DNA from: Skermanella rosea
GTDB lineage: Bacteria; Pseudomonadota; Alphaproteobacteria; Azospirillales; Azospirillaceae
Length of the DNA: 64,000 nucleotides
Direction of reading: 5' to 3'
Assembly: GCF_016806835.2 (NCBI RefSeq)
Contig: NZ_CP086112.1
Span: forward strand, 80,001-144,000
The notes beneath the pieces are model-generated. The model worked only from the letters and a program-made list of their open reading frames with translations, was not told where the DNA came from and ran no database searches. The translations under genes were made by a program, and so were the position numbers. Each line of letters begins with the position of its first letter. The stretch's first letter is position 1. Shown in pieces: positions 54,101 through 61,654 of this stretch.

Positions 54101-54937
54101 GGCCGCGCAGAGGATGGCGGCGACGCGCAGCTCGGGGGCGGAGGGGAAGGGGCGGGGCGGCGCCTCGCCGGCTTCCGGGAGGGGTGCCGCGGCGGGGTCG
54201 GGCGGGTCGGCCCGGCTCGCGCGGCGGCGCTCCCGGATCTCCCGCAGGAGCGCCTCGGTCTCCGGTTCGGGCCGCACGCCCAACTCGCGCTCCAGGACGG
54301 TGCGGCAGGTCTGGTACTGCTTCAGGGCGGCGGCGTGGCGACCCTGGCGGGCATAGAGCCTCATCAGGGCGCGGTGGGCCGGTTCGCGCAGGGGATCGAG
54401 CGCCAGCAGCCGTAGCGCGTGGCGGACCCCGGCCTCGGCGTCGCCGGATTCCAGGGCGTGGTCGAGCAAGCGGCCCAGCACGCCCTGGACCTGCTCGCGC
54501 AGGTGCTGGCGCTCGACCTGGAGCCAGTCCTCGAAGCCCGGCGACCGGGACGGGGCGCCGTCGAACAGGTCTCCGCGATAGAGTTCCGCCGCCCGCGCGA
54601 GCTGCGCGGGGGAGCCGTCGGCGACGGCCGCCCGGAATTCCGCGACGTCGGTGGCGAGGGTCCCGGTCGGGACGGCGACGCCGTCGCCCTCCGCGGTCAG
54701 GATGGGCAGGCAGCGGCGGAGCAGGGCCAGCGCCTGGCGGAGGCTGCTGCGGGCGAGGGCGTCGGGGCTGTCCTCCCACAGCAGCGTCGCGAGCTTCTCG
54801 CGCGGATGGGACTGGCCGGGGCGCAGGGCCAGGTACGCCAGCAAGGCCATCGGCTTGCGGGCGGTCAGGGAAATCGGCGATCCGGCTGGCGAAAGAAGGT
54901 CGAACCCGCCGAGGAGATTGAGGCGATGGGTGCCCAC
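51164..54937 (-). CDS. Giant regulator: SARP/BTAD, degenerate cyclase, AAA ATPase and TPR domains
   Basis: 1257 residues. Residues 1-90 form an OmpR-type winged helix (HRLNLLGGFDLLSPAGSPIS, RSSLRQALALLRRCLP). The BTAD helices at 95-250 hold FEDWLQVERQHLREQVQGVL and ALKQYQTCRTVLERELGVRP. A class III cyclase homology domain at 280-440 has VAAILCAALSGSDTDD where VLFADL is expected and RHVGNTVIAAFGARR where a GD pair is expected, so the metal-binding aspartates are missing. The AAA/STAND ATPase has Walker A HIRGEPGIGKTRLVEEF (about 465-480). TPR-like helices run to the end. It is probably a cytoplasmic, nucleotide-switched transcriptional activator. The start is the GTG with GAGGAGG just upstream; an ATG at 54961 is the alternative. 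Confidence 0.85.
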   Translation of the reverse strand: MGTHRLNLLGGFDLLSPAGSPISLTARKPMALLAYLALRPGQSHPREKLATLLWEDSPDALARSSLRQALALLRRCLPILTAEGDGVAVPTGTLATDVAEFRAAVADGSPAQLARAAELYRGDLFDGAPSRSPGFEDWLQVERQHLREQVQGVLGRLLDHALESGDAEAGVRHALRLLALDPLREPAHRALMRLYARQGRHAAALKQYQTCRTVLERELGVRPEPETEALLREIRERRRASRADPPDPAAAPLPEAGEAPPRPFPSAPELRVAAILCAALSGSDTDDPEEMHRQTADAVGHVERIARSYGGDLYRHVGNTVIAAFGARRSHGNDPERALRAALDLRAGVDGTAEPPGIGVSCGLVVVDGGPDFVLTGTAMQEGNRLATLAGPGDILVSRGVREALDGFLDLEGGGGPPWRVRGFRTAGTGKAAASRPFVGRRAELHQFNGLLAACRETGSGTVIHIRGEPGIGKTRLVEEFQAMAGAQELRCVTGCVLDFGVGRGQDAIKAVVRALADLPAAGTLGPEHGIHLAPLLDRPLPPDQRSVYDALDHGTRDLGRRAVISALVRAAAGDRPLVLTIEDVHWADAQVQPYVAMLAGLVADCPLILVLTTRVQGDPLDAAWRAAAGGVPIMTIDLGPLRPAEAQALAQTLARAMAADDRTFAESCVTRSGGNPLFLEQLLRSRGTGGSVPDTIHCIVLARTDALPPADRRALQAASVLGQRFDLDALRTLLDDPDYGMAALLDQALVRPAAPDGGNGGGYLFAHALVQEAVHSGLLRSRRCELHRRAAAWYAGRDPALHAEHLAQAEDPGAAAAFLEAARFHAAGFRFERALSLVERGLALDCGRPERFELACLHGEVLDALGSVAPSIRSYGQARDLAETDAERCRAWLGLASGMRVVDDLSGAMDALEHAEAAAMRAGLAAERFRIHHLRGNLCFPRGDLDGCLREHEAALDWARRSNEPDLELHAMSGLGDAYYLRGRMITAHGYFSRCVRRARGRSLPRIEAENLYMDAVTRFFMNDPGAALATARESIDVAVRIGHRRAELLSHIVANEMLGELGDEEAGRPHFARAQALAAQLGAWRFEAENLLGLGRMALHAGRREEGLDLLRQALEIALRTGEGYLGPSILALMALAGEDPDERRRLLDEGAAMLARGSVSHNHLYFHREAIETALDMGDWDAAERYADGLEDYASPEPLPWSSLFTTRGRLLARFGRGERGCDLRQDLARVLKTCRAAALDRHTPRIERALGEF

Positions 54938-55085
54938 GGGCTCCTCCTCGCGCACGATCATGAGGGACGACGACGAACGATCTTGCCACCCCGGCCCGTC
55001 CGCCACCAGGAAAAACGCCATCGGGAACCGCCCCGGCGCCCTCCTGTTGAGGTCGGTCCGAGCATCTGAACCAAGGAGAGCCCCC

Positions 55086-55283
55086 ATGGCCGAGCAGCGA
55101 GACAAGTTCCACCGGGTCGGCGGCAACACGGACCCCAAGGCCAACCCGCCGAGCCCCGACGGGCCGAACGCCGTCCACAACCCTGACGAAACCAACCGCG
55201 GCAACAAGCCGGGCCAAGTCTCCCAGGAAGCCGACAAAACCGAGAAGCCCGAGCCCAGCACCGGATCCGGCGCGCCGGGCTGA
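55086..55283 (+). CDS. Small disordered hydrophilic protein
   Basis: 65 residues with no hydrophobic segment: Asn, Pro, Asp, Lys, Gly and Glu make up most of it (FHRVGGNTDPKANPPSPDGP, VHNPDETNRGNKPGQ). AAGGAGAG precedes the ATG. Divergent from the giant regulator, with only 148 bp between starts, so it may share its promoter region or be its target. It is similar in character to the 62-residue protein at 4527. No known function; hydrophilin-like stress roles are a guess. Confidence 0.6.
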   Translation: MAEQRDKFHRVGGNTDPKANPPSPDGPNAVHNPDETNRGNKPGQVSQEADKTEKPEPSTGSGAPG

Positions 55284-55478
55284 CGACCGCCGCGCCCCGG
55301 AAAGCATCGGCATCCTCTTTTCCGTAAAGCGCGCGCGGGGGCTCGATCGACGGCTATCCGGCACAGTTATTGCCCAGATATTCCCGCTGGCTCTTCCTGG
55401 GTTTCGGGGTAGCGGCGCTTCTGTCGTGAGGTACGCGGAGATCGGTTGAGGGAAGATTATGCCATCAGTTCCGGTGCT

Positions 55479-56310
55479 TCTCATCCCCTGTCATCCCTGG
55501 TGAACCCCTCCTCGCTGATTGACGAGGCGAGGGTTGGGAGCTGGTGCACCGGTATCGGTGGCCCAGGCGCGTCCGCTGCCCGCACTGTGAAAACGCTTCA
55601 GCGGCTTGCCATGGGCCTGATGACACGTAGTGGCATCGGCAACGCTATCGGTGCCAGCAGGGCCAGTGTCGCCTCGATGATCTGACCGGCACTGTTCTGG
55701 CAGGATACTCCAAGCCGCTTCGGGTCTGGGTGCCGTGGCTCTATTTCATGGGCCTCGATCCGTCGAACCGGCAGATTGCCCGGGAGTTCTATCTGAACGA
55801 GGACGATGTCCAAGTGATGCCCGAACACGTGCGTTCCGGGCTCGGGGCCGCAAAGCCAGCCGTGATGCTAGAGGGTACGGTCGAGTTCGACGAGGTTTAT
55901 GGCGTCGCCGGGCACAAGGGCAGTTCGGCCGCCGTTTCGAAAAAGCCGGTCTGGACGGTGACGGCGCCTGAAACGTACGCTTGGTCACGGCACGCTGAAG
56001 AGGGAGAAGTATCAGATCTCCGGCCTGAACCAGCTTGGTGGCGAGATGGTCTCCACATGCTGGCCAACGTTCAACTAACGACCATCCGTCCGATCATTGA
56101 GGCGGTGGTCGGCCAAGGATCACTATTTAGACCCACGAGCACGCCATCTACGCGCGCCCGACGGCCCTCGGGCTGCGAGCACAGGATGGAGTGCCACGGC
56201 CGCGGCGAGTACGCCCGTGACAAGGACGGCTCTGGACTCGAGCGGGGCTTATGTCCAGTACGATAGAGGGCTTCTGGTCGTTGCTGCGTTCCTGGCCGCG
56301 CCCGCACCAG
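55479..56310 (+). pseudogene. Degraded IS1595-family transposase
   Basis: Recognisable IS1595 pieces lie in several frames. An N-terminal zinc-ribbon relic (VRCPHCENA then RYRCQ and LDDLTGTVLAG, about 55565-55705) is followed by VPWLYFMGLDPSNRQIAREF (55732) and VMLEGTVEFDEVYGVAGHKG (about 55862-55921), which holds the first acidic residues. After that come MLANVQLTTIRPIIEAVVGQ (about 56056-56115), then HGRGEYARDKDGSG and, in another frame, STIEGFWSLLRSWPRPHQ (to 56310). At least three frame changes and an internal stop mean it is inactive. Terminal repeats were not identified. Confidence 0.75.
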
Positions 56311-56557
56311 GTCTGGTCGAGCATCGGCACCTCGGGATCGGTCGAGGTCACCGGCAGCTCAGGACGGGCGAACTTCTCATTGATCCTGTCAACGTCGGTC
56401 TCGCGCAGCGGGGCCGGGTTGCTGTCAGGGAAGTGGGCGGATTGATCTGGGCCAGCGCCGGGGTCGGCGCGGGAGTCGCCGGAGCCGCGACGATCAGCGG
56501 CAGCAGGGCGGGGCCGCCAAGCGCTCCGGCCCGATGCCGCGACCGTTGGGAGGACAT
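56311..56557 (-). pseudogene. Frameshifted N-terminus of a two-partner-secretion transporter (ShlB/FhaC-like)
   Basis: AGAGGAAGAAAG precedes an ATG (56555-56557). The first frame gives a signal peptide (LLPLIVAAPATPAPTPALAQ). Near 56430-56445 the frame changes, and the sequence continues PDSNPAPLRETDVDRINEKF, then RPELPVTSTDPEVPMLDQ, the Pro-rich plug-helix region typical of TpsB proteins. It then stops exactly where the IS1595 remnant begins (reading toward it). About 80 of roughly 550 residues remain. Family assignment is by pattern and moderate. Confidence 0.5.
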
Positions 56558-56889
56558 TCTTTCTTCCTCTTGAGGATAGGTGATGGTGAACAGCAGTCGC
56601 TCCACAACCGGGAATGAACACGTTTGAACTAACTGCGATTATCGGAGGGAACAGGTTATTCCCGTCATCATCGACTGTCCGGAGAGATATTCTAGTAATT
56701 ACCTTCGGAACGGGAAGCCGACCGGCCGGCGGCGGACATGGTGTGGCGCAGAAATCGTTAACCAATATCCGGCAGAATTCCACGAGTGAAACCGCAGGGC
56801 CGGCCGCGTGGACGCCGCGACCCGGCCGAACTGGGGGACGCCCGGAGCGGCGGGATGGGGTACCGGTACGCGGCGCCAGGACGGAGTGG
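56558..56889. other. 332-bp region without a convincing gene
   Basis: It lies between the divergent TPS remnant and the hypothetical gene at 56890. The left half is AT-richer (56600-56700) and probably carried promoters in both directions. An open frame continuous with the downstream gene exists from 56614, but it lacks protein-like composition. Confidence 0.4.
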
Positions 56890-57636
56890 ATGGACAATAC
56901 TCGGCAGACCGGACAGAAGCAGGAATCGCTGTGGACCCTTGCGGCCGCCCTGATACTGATGGGCGGCATCTTCGCCGTGGCGACGGCGCTGGACCGGTCG
57001 GGCGCCGGGGCCGCGGGGCAGTCCCGTGGCACCGTCGTCCACGACCGGTCCTTCGCGGCGGCGCTGTCACGTTTCCCGGAAGAGATGAGCCGGACCCGGC
57101 CGGAGCTGTTCGGCAGCTTCGCCGACGGCGACGTCCGCATCCAGAGCTGCCTGGGCTTCCTGACGGCGACGGTGCGTCCCGACCGGCTGCGCCACTTCAG
57201 CGGGCTCGCCGACTCGCACCATTACGACGACTGCCTGCCGCTCCGCGCGGCCTATCTGGGCCGCAGCCCGCGCAACTTCCTCGCGCCGGACCAGCGGCTG
57301 GGGCAGGTCCTGGGCGACAGGCTCGACCCGTCCCGGCTCAAGGACATGCTGCCGGCCTGGATCAGGCCGGCGCGCAGGCTCCGCGACGCCGGCGCCGACC
57401 GGATCGAGATCCTGCCCCACGGCATCGTCCTCCACCGGGGCGGCCGGGCGGCGACGGTCGAGGTGCTGGCGTCCGCCGACATCACGGGACGCGGTATCGA
57501 GGATCTGGTCATCCGGGTGACCGGGTCCGGCCCGTTGCGCCACGCGCTTCTGGAACAGGACCAGAGCGGCGCGCTGGTCCCCATGGACCGTCAAGCTGTC
57601 ATCGCCCACGCCGGCCTGGGCAACCAGACGGATTGA
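56890..57636 (+). CDS. Hypothetical protein with one N-terminal membrane anchor
   Basis: 248 residues from the ATG with GGAG upstream. Helix at about 14-34 (LWTLAAALILMGGIFAVATA). The remainder is periplasmic and Arg/Asp/Leu-rich: ELFGSFADGDVRIQSCLGFL, LADSHHYDDCLPLRAAYLGR, and a late strand region HGIVLHRGGRAATVEVLASA with DITGRGIEDLVIRVTG. The two cysteines near 81 and 107 may pair. No family recognised. It stands between decayed elements but itself looks intact, with normal codon use. Confidence 0.6.
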   Translation: MDNTRQTGQKQESLWTLAAALILMGGIFAVATALDRSGAGAAGQSRGTVVHDRSFAAALSRFPEEMSRTRPELFGSFADGDVRIQSCLGFLTATVRPDRLRHFSGLADSHHYDDCLPLRAAYLGRSPRNFLAPDQRLGQVLGDRLDPSRLKDMLPAWIRPARRLRDAGADRIEILPHGIVLHRGGRAATVEVLASADITGRGIEDLVIRVTGSGPLRHALLEQDQSGALVPMDRQAVIAHAGLGNQTD

Positions 57637-57747
57637 CCGCCCTCGAAGCCGACAGGGCGCGGGAACCTTCCTTTGACATTGCAACCGCGCCAATGACCAT
57701 ATCGAACCCATCGATGGATCCTGTTGGTATGGTGGCCGAGAGACAGC

Positions 57748-58320
57748 ATGACAGAGTGGCTTCCCGTCCTGACGCCCGGGCGGCACGGCGGCGCCCGCGG
57801 ACAGACCAAGCACGGGGTGCTGACCGAGGCGATCATCGCCGACACCGACGCCGGCCGGCTGACCCGCGGCCAGCGGCTGCCGGCTCACCGGGAGCTGGCG
57901 CTGCGGCTCGGGCTGAGCGCCCGGACGGTGAGCGCCAGCTACAAGGAGGTTGAGCGGCGGGACTACCTGCGCAGCGAGGTCGGCCGCGGCACCTTCGCCA
58001 TGGGCAGGATCGCCGAGGGAGGCGGCTGCAGGCTGGAGATGCGGCCGAGCGGGTCGTTCGACCTGTCGGTGGTCCGGGCCGTCTTCACCGACCGGCACGA
58101 CGCCGCCCCGCGCACCCTGCTGGCCGCGCTGTCGCAAGCCGACAACGCGCCCTGGATGCAACCCTGCCGCCCGGTCGCCGGGCTGGAGGCCCACCGGGCC
58201 GTGGGGTCCGCTTGGCTGGCCAGCACGGTGTCATCGGCCTGTCCAACGTCCTGGGCTTCACCCTGTGCGGGCTGCCGACCGACCGCGAGGGCATCCTGCC
58301 CCCTCTGTGCCAACGTCGGA
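57748..58320 (+). pseudogene. MocR-type (GntR/aminotransferase) regulator, 5' part, with internal deletion
   Basis: The N-terminus TEWLPVLTPGRHGG, then LTEAIIADTDAGRLTRGQRL and LALRLGLSARTVSASYKEVE, is the GntR winged helix of MocR/PdxR proteins. Residues to about 158 (GLEAHRAVGSAWLA) start the aminotransferase-like domain. At about 58220 the frame changes to GVIGLSNVLGFTLCGLPTDR, a segment normally some 50 residues further on, so DNA was lost. The gene is then cut by the IS3-family element whose end is at 58321; its continuation is at 61655. Confidence 0.75.
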
Positions 58321-58371
58321 TGAGACAGTTGCCTGCTGAACTGATCAGTAGAGGGCGCTGTTGAGGACCTG

Positions 58372-58737
58372 ATGAGCATGACTTCCCTACCCCAAACCGG
58401 AACCCCGCTTTCACCACCGGACCCGGAGGTGAGTGACCGGCCCCAGCGCCGGACGTTCAGCGTGGCCGACAAGCTGCGCATCCTGGACGAGATCGACCGC
58501 GCCCGTCCCGGTGATGTCGGCGCCATCCTGCGTCGTGAAGGTCTGTACTCGTCCAATGTCGGGCAGTGGCGCCGACAGCGCGACGCCGGCACGCTGCACG
58601 GACCGGCGCCGGCCAGATCGGGGCCGAAGAGCGCGCCGGCCACTTCCCACAAGAACGACCTAGTGCGCCTGGAGCGGGAGAACGCCCGTCTGCGCGACCA
58701 GCTCACCCGCGCCGAGGCGATCATCGAGCTCCAAAAA
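58372..58737 (+). pseudogene. IS3-family orfA, 5' part (split by the IS110 element)
   Basis: A helix-turn-helix/leucine-zipper OrfA: RRTFSVADKLRILDEIDRAR, GAILRREGLYSSNVGQWRRQ, then the coiled coil LVRLERENARLRDQLTRAEA and IIELQK. The frame is broken after ELQK, where the IS110 sequence begins; the remainder (VAQLLETSLGSTDPGERR) is at 60348-60407. The rejoined protein would be about 140 residues, normal for IS3 OrfA. Confidence 0.8.
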
Positions 58738-58740
58738 AAC

Positions 58741-58973
58741 CCTCGCCGGCCTCCGGCCCGCCTGTGGCCAGAGAAACGGTCCCGAGGTAGAATCTGACGG
58801 CGGAGGGGAGCGGCCGACGAATTTTTGGTGGCGGATGATCCCGTAAAAAAACGTGGTCCATGGATTGTTGCGCACTTGAGAGTGGTGACGCCTCGCGGTG
58901 ATCCCGGTTAGGAAATTGATATCCTGCGCAGTCCAGCCCCTCCCGCTGTTTAGCGACACAGGGAGATGCTGGC
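58741..58973 (+). ncRNA. Candidate bridge-RNA region of the IS110-family element
   Basis: The non-coding left end before the transposase. In IS110-group elements this interval encodes a structured guide RNA that pairs with target and donor DNA. Here it is AT-richer than the transposase and holds possible loops (GATCCCGTAAAAAAACGTGG, and GATATC within GGAAATTGATATCCTG). The RNA ends and fold have not been determined; assignment is by position. Confidence 0.45.
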
Positions 58974-60347
58974 ATGACTGGAACGAACAAGCCGGTCCAA
59001 TCACGGGCGATGTCCCCCATCCATCCTCGGGCGGCCGCCATCGACGTGGGGGCGAAGATGCATGTCGCGGCGGTTGGACCGGATCGCGCCTCGGAGCCGG
59101 TCCGCACGTTCGGCACCTTCACCGATGATCTCCATCGTCTGGCGGACTGGTTCCAGGAGTGCGGGATCGAGACGATCGCCATGGAGTCGACCGGGGTCTA
59201 CTGGATTCCCGTGTTCGAGATCCTGGAGCAGCGCGGCTTCGAGGTTCTGCTGGTCAATGCCCGCGACGCCAAGCATGTGCCGGGCCGCAAGACCGACGTC
59301 AGCGATGCCCAGTGGTTGCAGCGCCTGCACGAGTTCGGTCTGCTGCGCGCCAGTTTTCTTCCCAAGGGCGAGATCGCCGCATTGCGCGCGTATCTACGCC
59401 AGCGCGAGCGGCTTGTGGAGCTGGCGGCGACGCACATCCAGCACATGCAGAAAGCCCTGATGCAGATGAATGTCCAGGTGCATCACGTGGTGTCGGACAT
59501 CATGGGGGTCACCGGCCTGCGCATCCTGCGCGCCATCGTCGCCGGAGAGCGTGACCCCGGCGTGTTGGCCGCCAACCGCGACCGGCGCTGCCGTGCCGAT
59601 GTCGAAACCATTCAGCGGGCGCTGACCGGCACCTGGCGTGCCGAGCATCTCTTCGCGTTGGAACAGGCGCTGGCGCTTTACGACGCCTGCCAGGAGAAGG
59701 TTGTCGCTTGTGACAGGAAGATCGAAGCGACGCTGAAGCGCATCGAGGCCCAGTCGGCGAAGCCTGTCGGTGAGCTGCCCCCCGCCCGAACGACCACGCG
59801 GCAGCCGAACGCCGTCGACTTCGACGTCAGAACGGCGCTGCACGCCGTGCTCGGGGTCGACCTGACGCAGATCCACGGGCTGGGTCCCTATCTGGCGCTG
59901 AAGCTGGTCGGCGAATGCGGGACCGATCTCTCGGCGTGGCCGAGCGCCAAGCACTTCACCTCCTGGCTTGGCTTGGCGCCGAGCAACAAGATCTCCGGAG
60001 GGAAGGTTCTGTCCTCGCGAACGCGCCGTTCCAGCAACCGGGCGGCGTCGCTGCTGCGGTTGGCGGCGGTGACGGTCGGACGGACGGATACGGCGCTGGG
60101 CGCCTTCTTCCGCCGCTTGTCGGGCCGTGTCGGCAAGGCCAAGGCCGTCACCGCCACGGCTCGCAAGATCGCGGTGCTCTTCTACAACACCCTGCGCCAT
60201 GGGATGGACTATGCTGATCCCGGCGCCTCCTACTACGAGGAGCGCTACCGGCAGAGGGTTCTGACCAACCTCCAGAGGCGGGCGAAGTCGCTGGGCTACG
60301 TCCTCCAACAGGCTGATGCTGCCCCGGCTACCAACGGAGTTTCTTAG
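58974..60347 (+). CDS. IS110-family transposase (DEDD recombinase)
   Basis: 457 residues, intact. The RuvC-like N-terminal domain has Asp24 in AAIDVGAKMHV, Glu71 in IAMESTGVYWIPV, and Asp108/Asp111 in RKTDVSDAQWLQRLHEFG. The C-terminal Transposase_20 domain has GLGPYLALKLVGECG (about 302) and WLGLAPSNKISGGKVLSSRT (about 325-344), containing the serine nucleophile region. GGGAGATG lies just before the ATG. It is longer than typical IS110 members (330-400) because of a linker rich in Thr/Arg around 262-285. Probably still functional, and the youngest event in this zone. Confidence 0.92.
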   Translation: MTGTNKPVQSRAMSPIHPRAAAIDVGAKMHVAAVGPDRASEPVRTFGTFTDDLHRLADWFQECGIETIAMESTGVYWIPVFEILEQRGFEVLLVNARDAKHVPGRKTDVSDAQWLQRLHEFGLLRASFLPKGEIAALRAYLRQRERLVELAATHIQHMQKALMQMNVQVHHVVSDIMGVTGLRILRAIVAGERDPGVLAANRDRRCRADVETIQRALTGTWRAEHLFALEQALALYDACQEKVVACDRKIEATLKRIEAQSAKPVGELPPARTTTRQPNAVDFDVRTALHAVLGVDLTQIHGLGPYLALKLVGECGTDLSAWPSAKHFTSWLGLAPSNKISGGKVLSSRTRRSSNRAASLLRLAAVTVGRTDTALGAFFRRLSGRVGKAKAVTATARKIAVLFYNTLRHGMDYADPGASYYEERYRQRVLTNLQRRAKSLGYVLQQADAAPATNGVS

Positions 60348-60407
60348 GAAGTCGCTCAGCTGCTGGAGACCTCACTCGGCTCGACCGATCCCGGCGAGCG
60401 CAGGTGA
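60348..60407 (+). pseudogene. IS3-family orfA, 3' part
   Basis: Reads EVAQLLETSLGSTDPGERR and a TGA, continuing OrfA after the IS110 insertion. The TGA overlaps the orfB ATG by one base (TGATG), as in related elements. Confidence 0.75.
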
Positions 60408-61627
60408 TGACCGCCATCGAGCAGGCGGCCCCGGCGGTGAGCGTCGCCACCGCCTGCCAGGCGCTCGGCGTCCCCCGCGCCAGCTTCTATCGCCATCGCG
60501 ACATGTTGCGCCGGATTGGACCACCCCTCCCGCCCGCGCGCCGGTCCTCTCCCCCACGCGCGCTGAGCAGGACCGAGTGCCGTCAGGTTCTCGACCTGCT
60601 GCACGGCGAGCGCTTCGTCGATGCCGCCCCGGCCCAGGTCTACGCCACGCTGCTCGACGAGGGGCGATACCTGGGCTCGGTGCGCACCATGTACCGCCTG
60701 CTGGCCGCCAACGACGAGGTCCGCGAGCGCCGGCATCCGGTCTATACCAAGCCCGAACTGCTGGCCACCGGCCCCAACCAGGTGTGGAGCTGGGACATCA
60801 CCAAGCTGAAGGGACCGGTCAAGGGCACCTGGCTGTGCCTGTACGTCATTCTCGACATCTTCAGCCGCGCCGTGGTGGGGTGGACGGTGGCCTATCGGGA
60901 AAGCGCTGCGCTTGCCGAGCGGCTGATCCGGCAGACCGTGCGCAAACAGGGTGTCGCCCGCGACCGGCTGACGCTGCATGCCGACCGCGGCGCCGCCATG
61001 AAGGCCAGGGCGGTGGTCGAGTTGCTGGCCGACCTCGGCGTGACGCGCAGCCACAGCCGGCCGCAGCAGTCCAACGACAATCCGTTCTCCGAGGCGCAGT
61101 TCAAGACGCTGAAGTACCATCGCGACTTCCCCGAGCGCTTCGGCTCGATCCAGGACGCCCGGGTGTTCTGCCGTACCTTCTTCGCCTGGTACAACACCGT
61201 GCACCGGCACTCCGGGCTGGCGCTGATGACACCGCACCAGGTCCACTATGGCGACACCGGCGCGATCCGGTCGGCGCGGCAGGCGGTGCTTGATGACGTC
61301 CACCGCCGCCATCCCGAACGCTTCGTGAGCAAGCGGCCCGAAGCTCCCGCACCGCCCGCGGCGGTCTGGATCAACCCGCCGGCCGCACCGGAGGAAGGTG
61401 GGGGTGCACATCCCTCATCCCGATGTTCGGCTGAACAGCGGCCATCCCGCCGTCCCGGCCTGCCGACCTCACCGCCGGCGCACGAGGGAACGGGCAAGGT
61501 CCTTCTCGAGGGACCCGCCCACGGGGCGGGACGGAAGGGCCTTGCGCGGCCCGAGAGCGCCGGCATCCTGGAAGCGGACGAACGGCCGCGGGAAAACCAC
61601 CCCGCCGGCAGTCAGCCCCAACCCTGA
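60407..61627 (+). CDS. IS3-family transposase OrfB (DDE integrase)
   Basis: 406 residues. N-terminal HTH_21-like region (VSVATACQALGVPRASFYRH). The rve catalytic core has Asp in VWSWDITKLKGPVKGTWLCL (about 129), Asp in LTLHADRGAAMKARAVVELL (about 190), and Glu in NDNPFSEAQFKTLKYHRDFP (about 226), spaced as D-D-35-E. The C-terminal 80 residues after AVWINPP are Pro/Gly/Arg-rich and probably incidental reading toward the IS end. The reading frame is intact, but OrfA is split, so the element is likely unable to move by itself. Confidence 0.9.
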   Translation: MTAIEQAAPAVSVATACQALGVPRASFYRHRDMLRRIGPPLPPARRSSPPRALSRTECRQVLDLLHGERFVDAAPAQVYATLLDEGRYLGSVRTMYRLLAANDEVRERRHPVYTKPELLATGPNQVWSWDITKLKGPVKGTWLCLYVILDIFSRAVVGWTVAYRESAALAERLIRQTVRKQGVARDRLTLHADRGAAMKARAVVELLADLGVTRSHSRPQQSNDNPFSEAQFKTLKYHRDFPERFGSIQDARVFCRTFFAWYNTVHRHSGLALMTPHQVHYGDTGAIRSARQAVLDDVHRRHPERFVSKRPEAPAPPAAVWINPPAAPEEGGGAHPSSRCSAEQRPSRRPGLPTSPPAHEGTGKVLLEGPAHGAGRKGLARPESAGILEADERPRENHPAGSQPQP

Positions 61628-61654
61628 GCTACGACAAAACGATCAGCTGTCTCA

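Larger units (their letters stand above)
58737..60347 (+). mobile_element. IS110-family insertion sequence inserted into IS3 orfA
   Basis: About 1.61 kb. The boundaries are inferred from where the IS3 OrfA frame breaks (ELQK, about 58735-58738) and resumes (EVAQLLE, 60348). There are no long terminal inverted repeats, as is usual for IS110. The left non-coding part is about 235 bp, while the transposase stop lies at the right boundary. That is the IS110-group layout, in which the bridge RNA is encoded in the left end. Confidence 0.75.
58321..61654 (+). mobile_element. IS3-family insertion sequence, itself interrupted by an IS110-family element
   Basis: The left end begins TGAGACAGTTGCCTG (58321) and the right end, read inward, begins TGAGACAGCTGATCG (from 61654); an extra A may belong to each end. 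Contents in order: orfA first part, IS110 element, orfA last part, orfB. No direct target duplication is evident in the flanks (left ...CGTCGG, right ACGTG...), consistent with the deletion of adjoining MocR sequence. Without the inner element it would be about 1.7 kb. Confidence 0.8.

Noticed and set aside
51107-54415. A 1102-codon plus-strand frame opposite the giant regulator
   Set aside because: It has no recognisable domains and an Ala/Gly/Arg/Gln-rich shadow composition; the minus-strand regulator has clear SARP, AAA and TPR motifs.
51606-55484. A 1292-codon minus-strand frame overlapping the giant regulator in another frame
   Set aside because: It is Arg/Pro/Gly-rich with no motifs, a shifted-frame shadow of the regulator.
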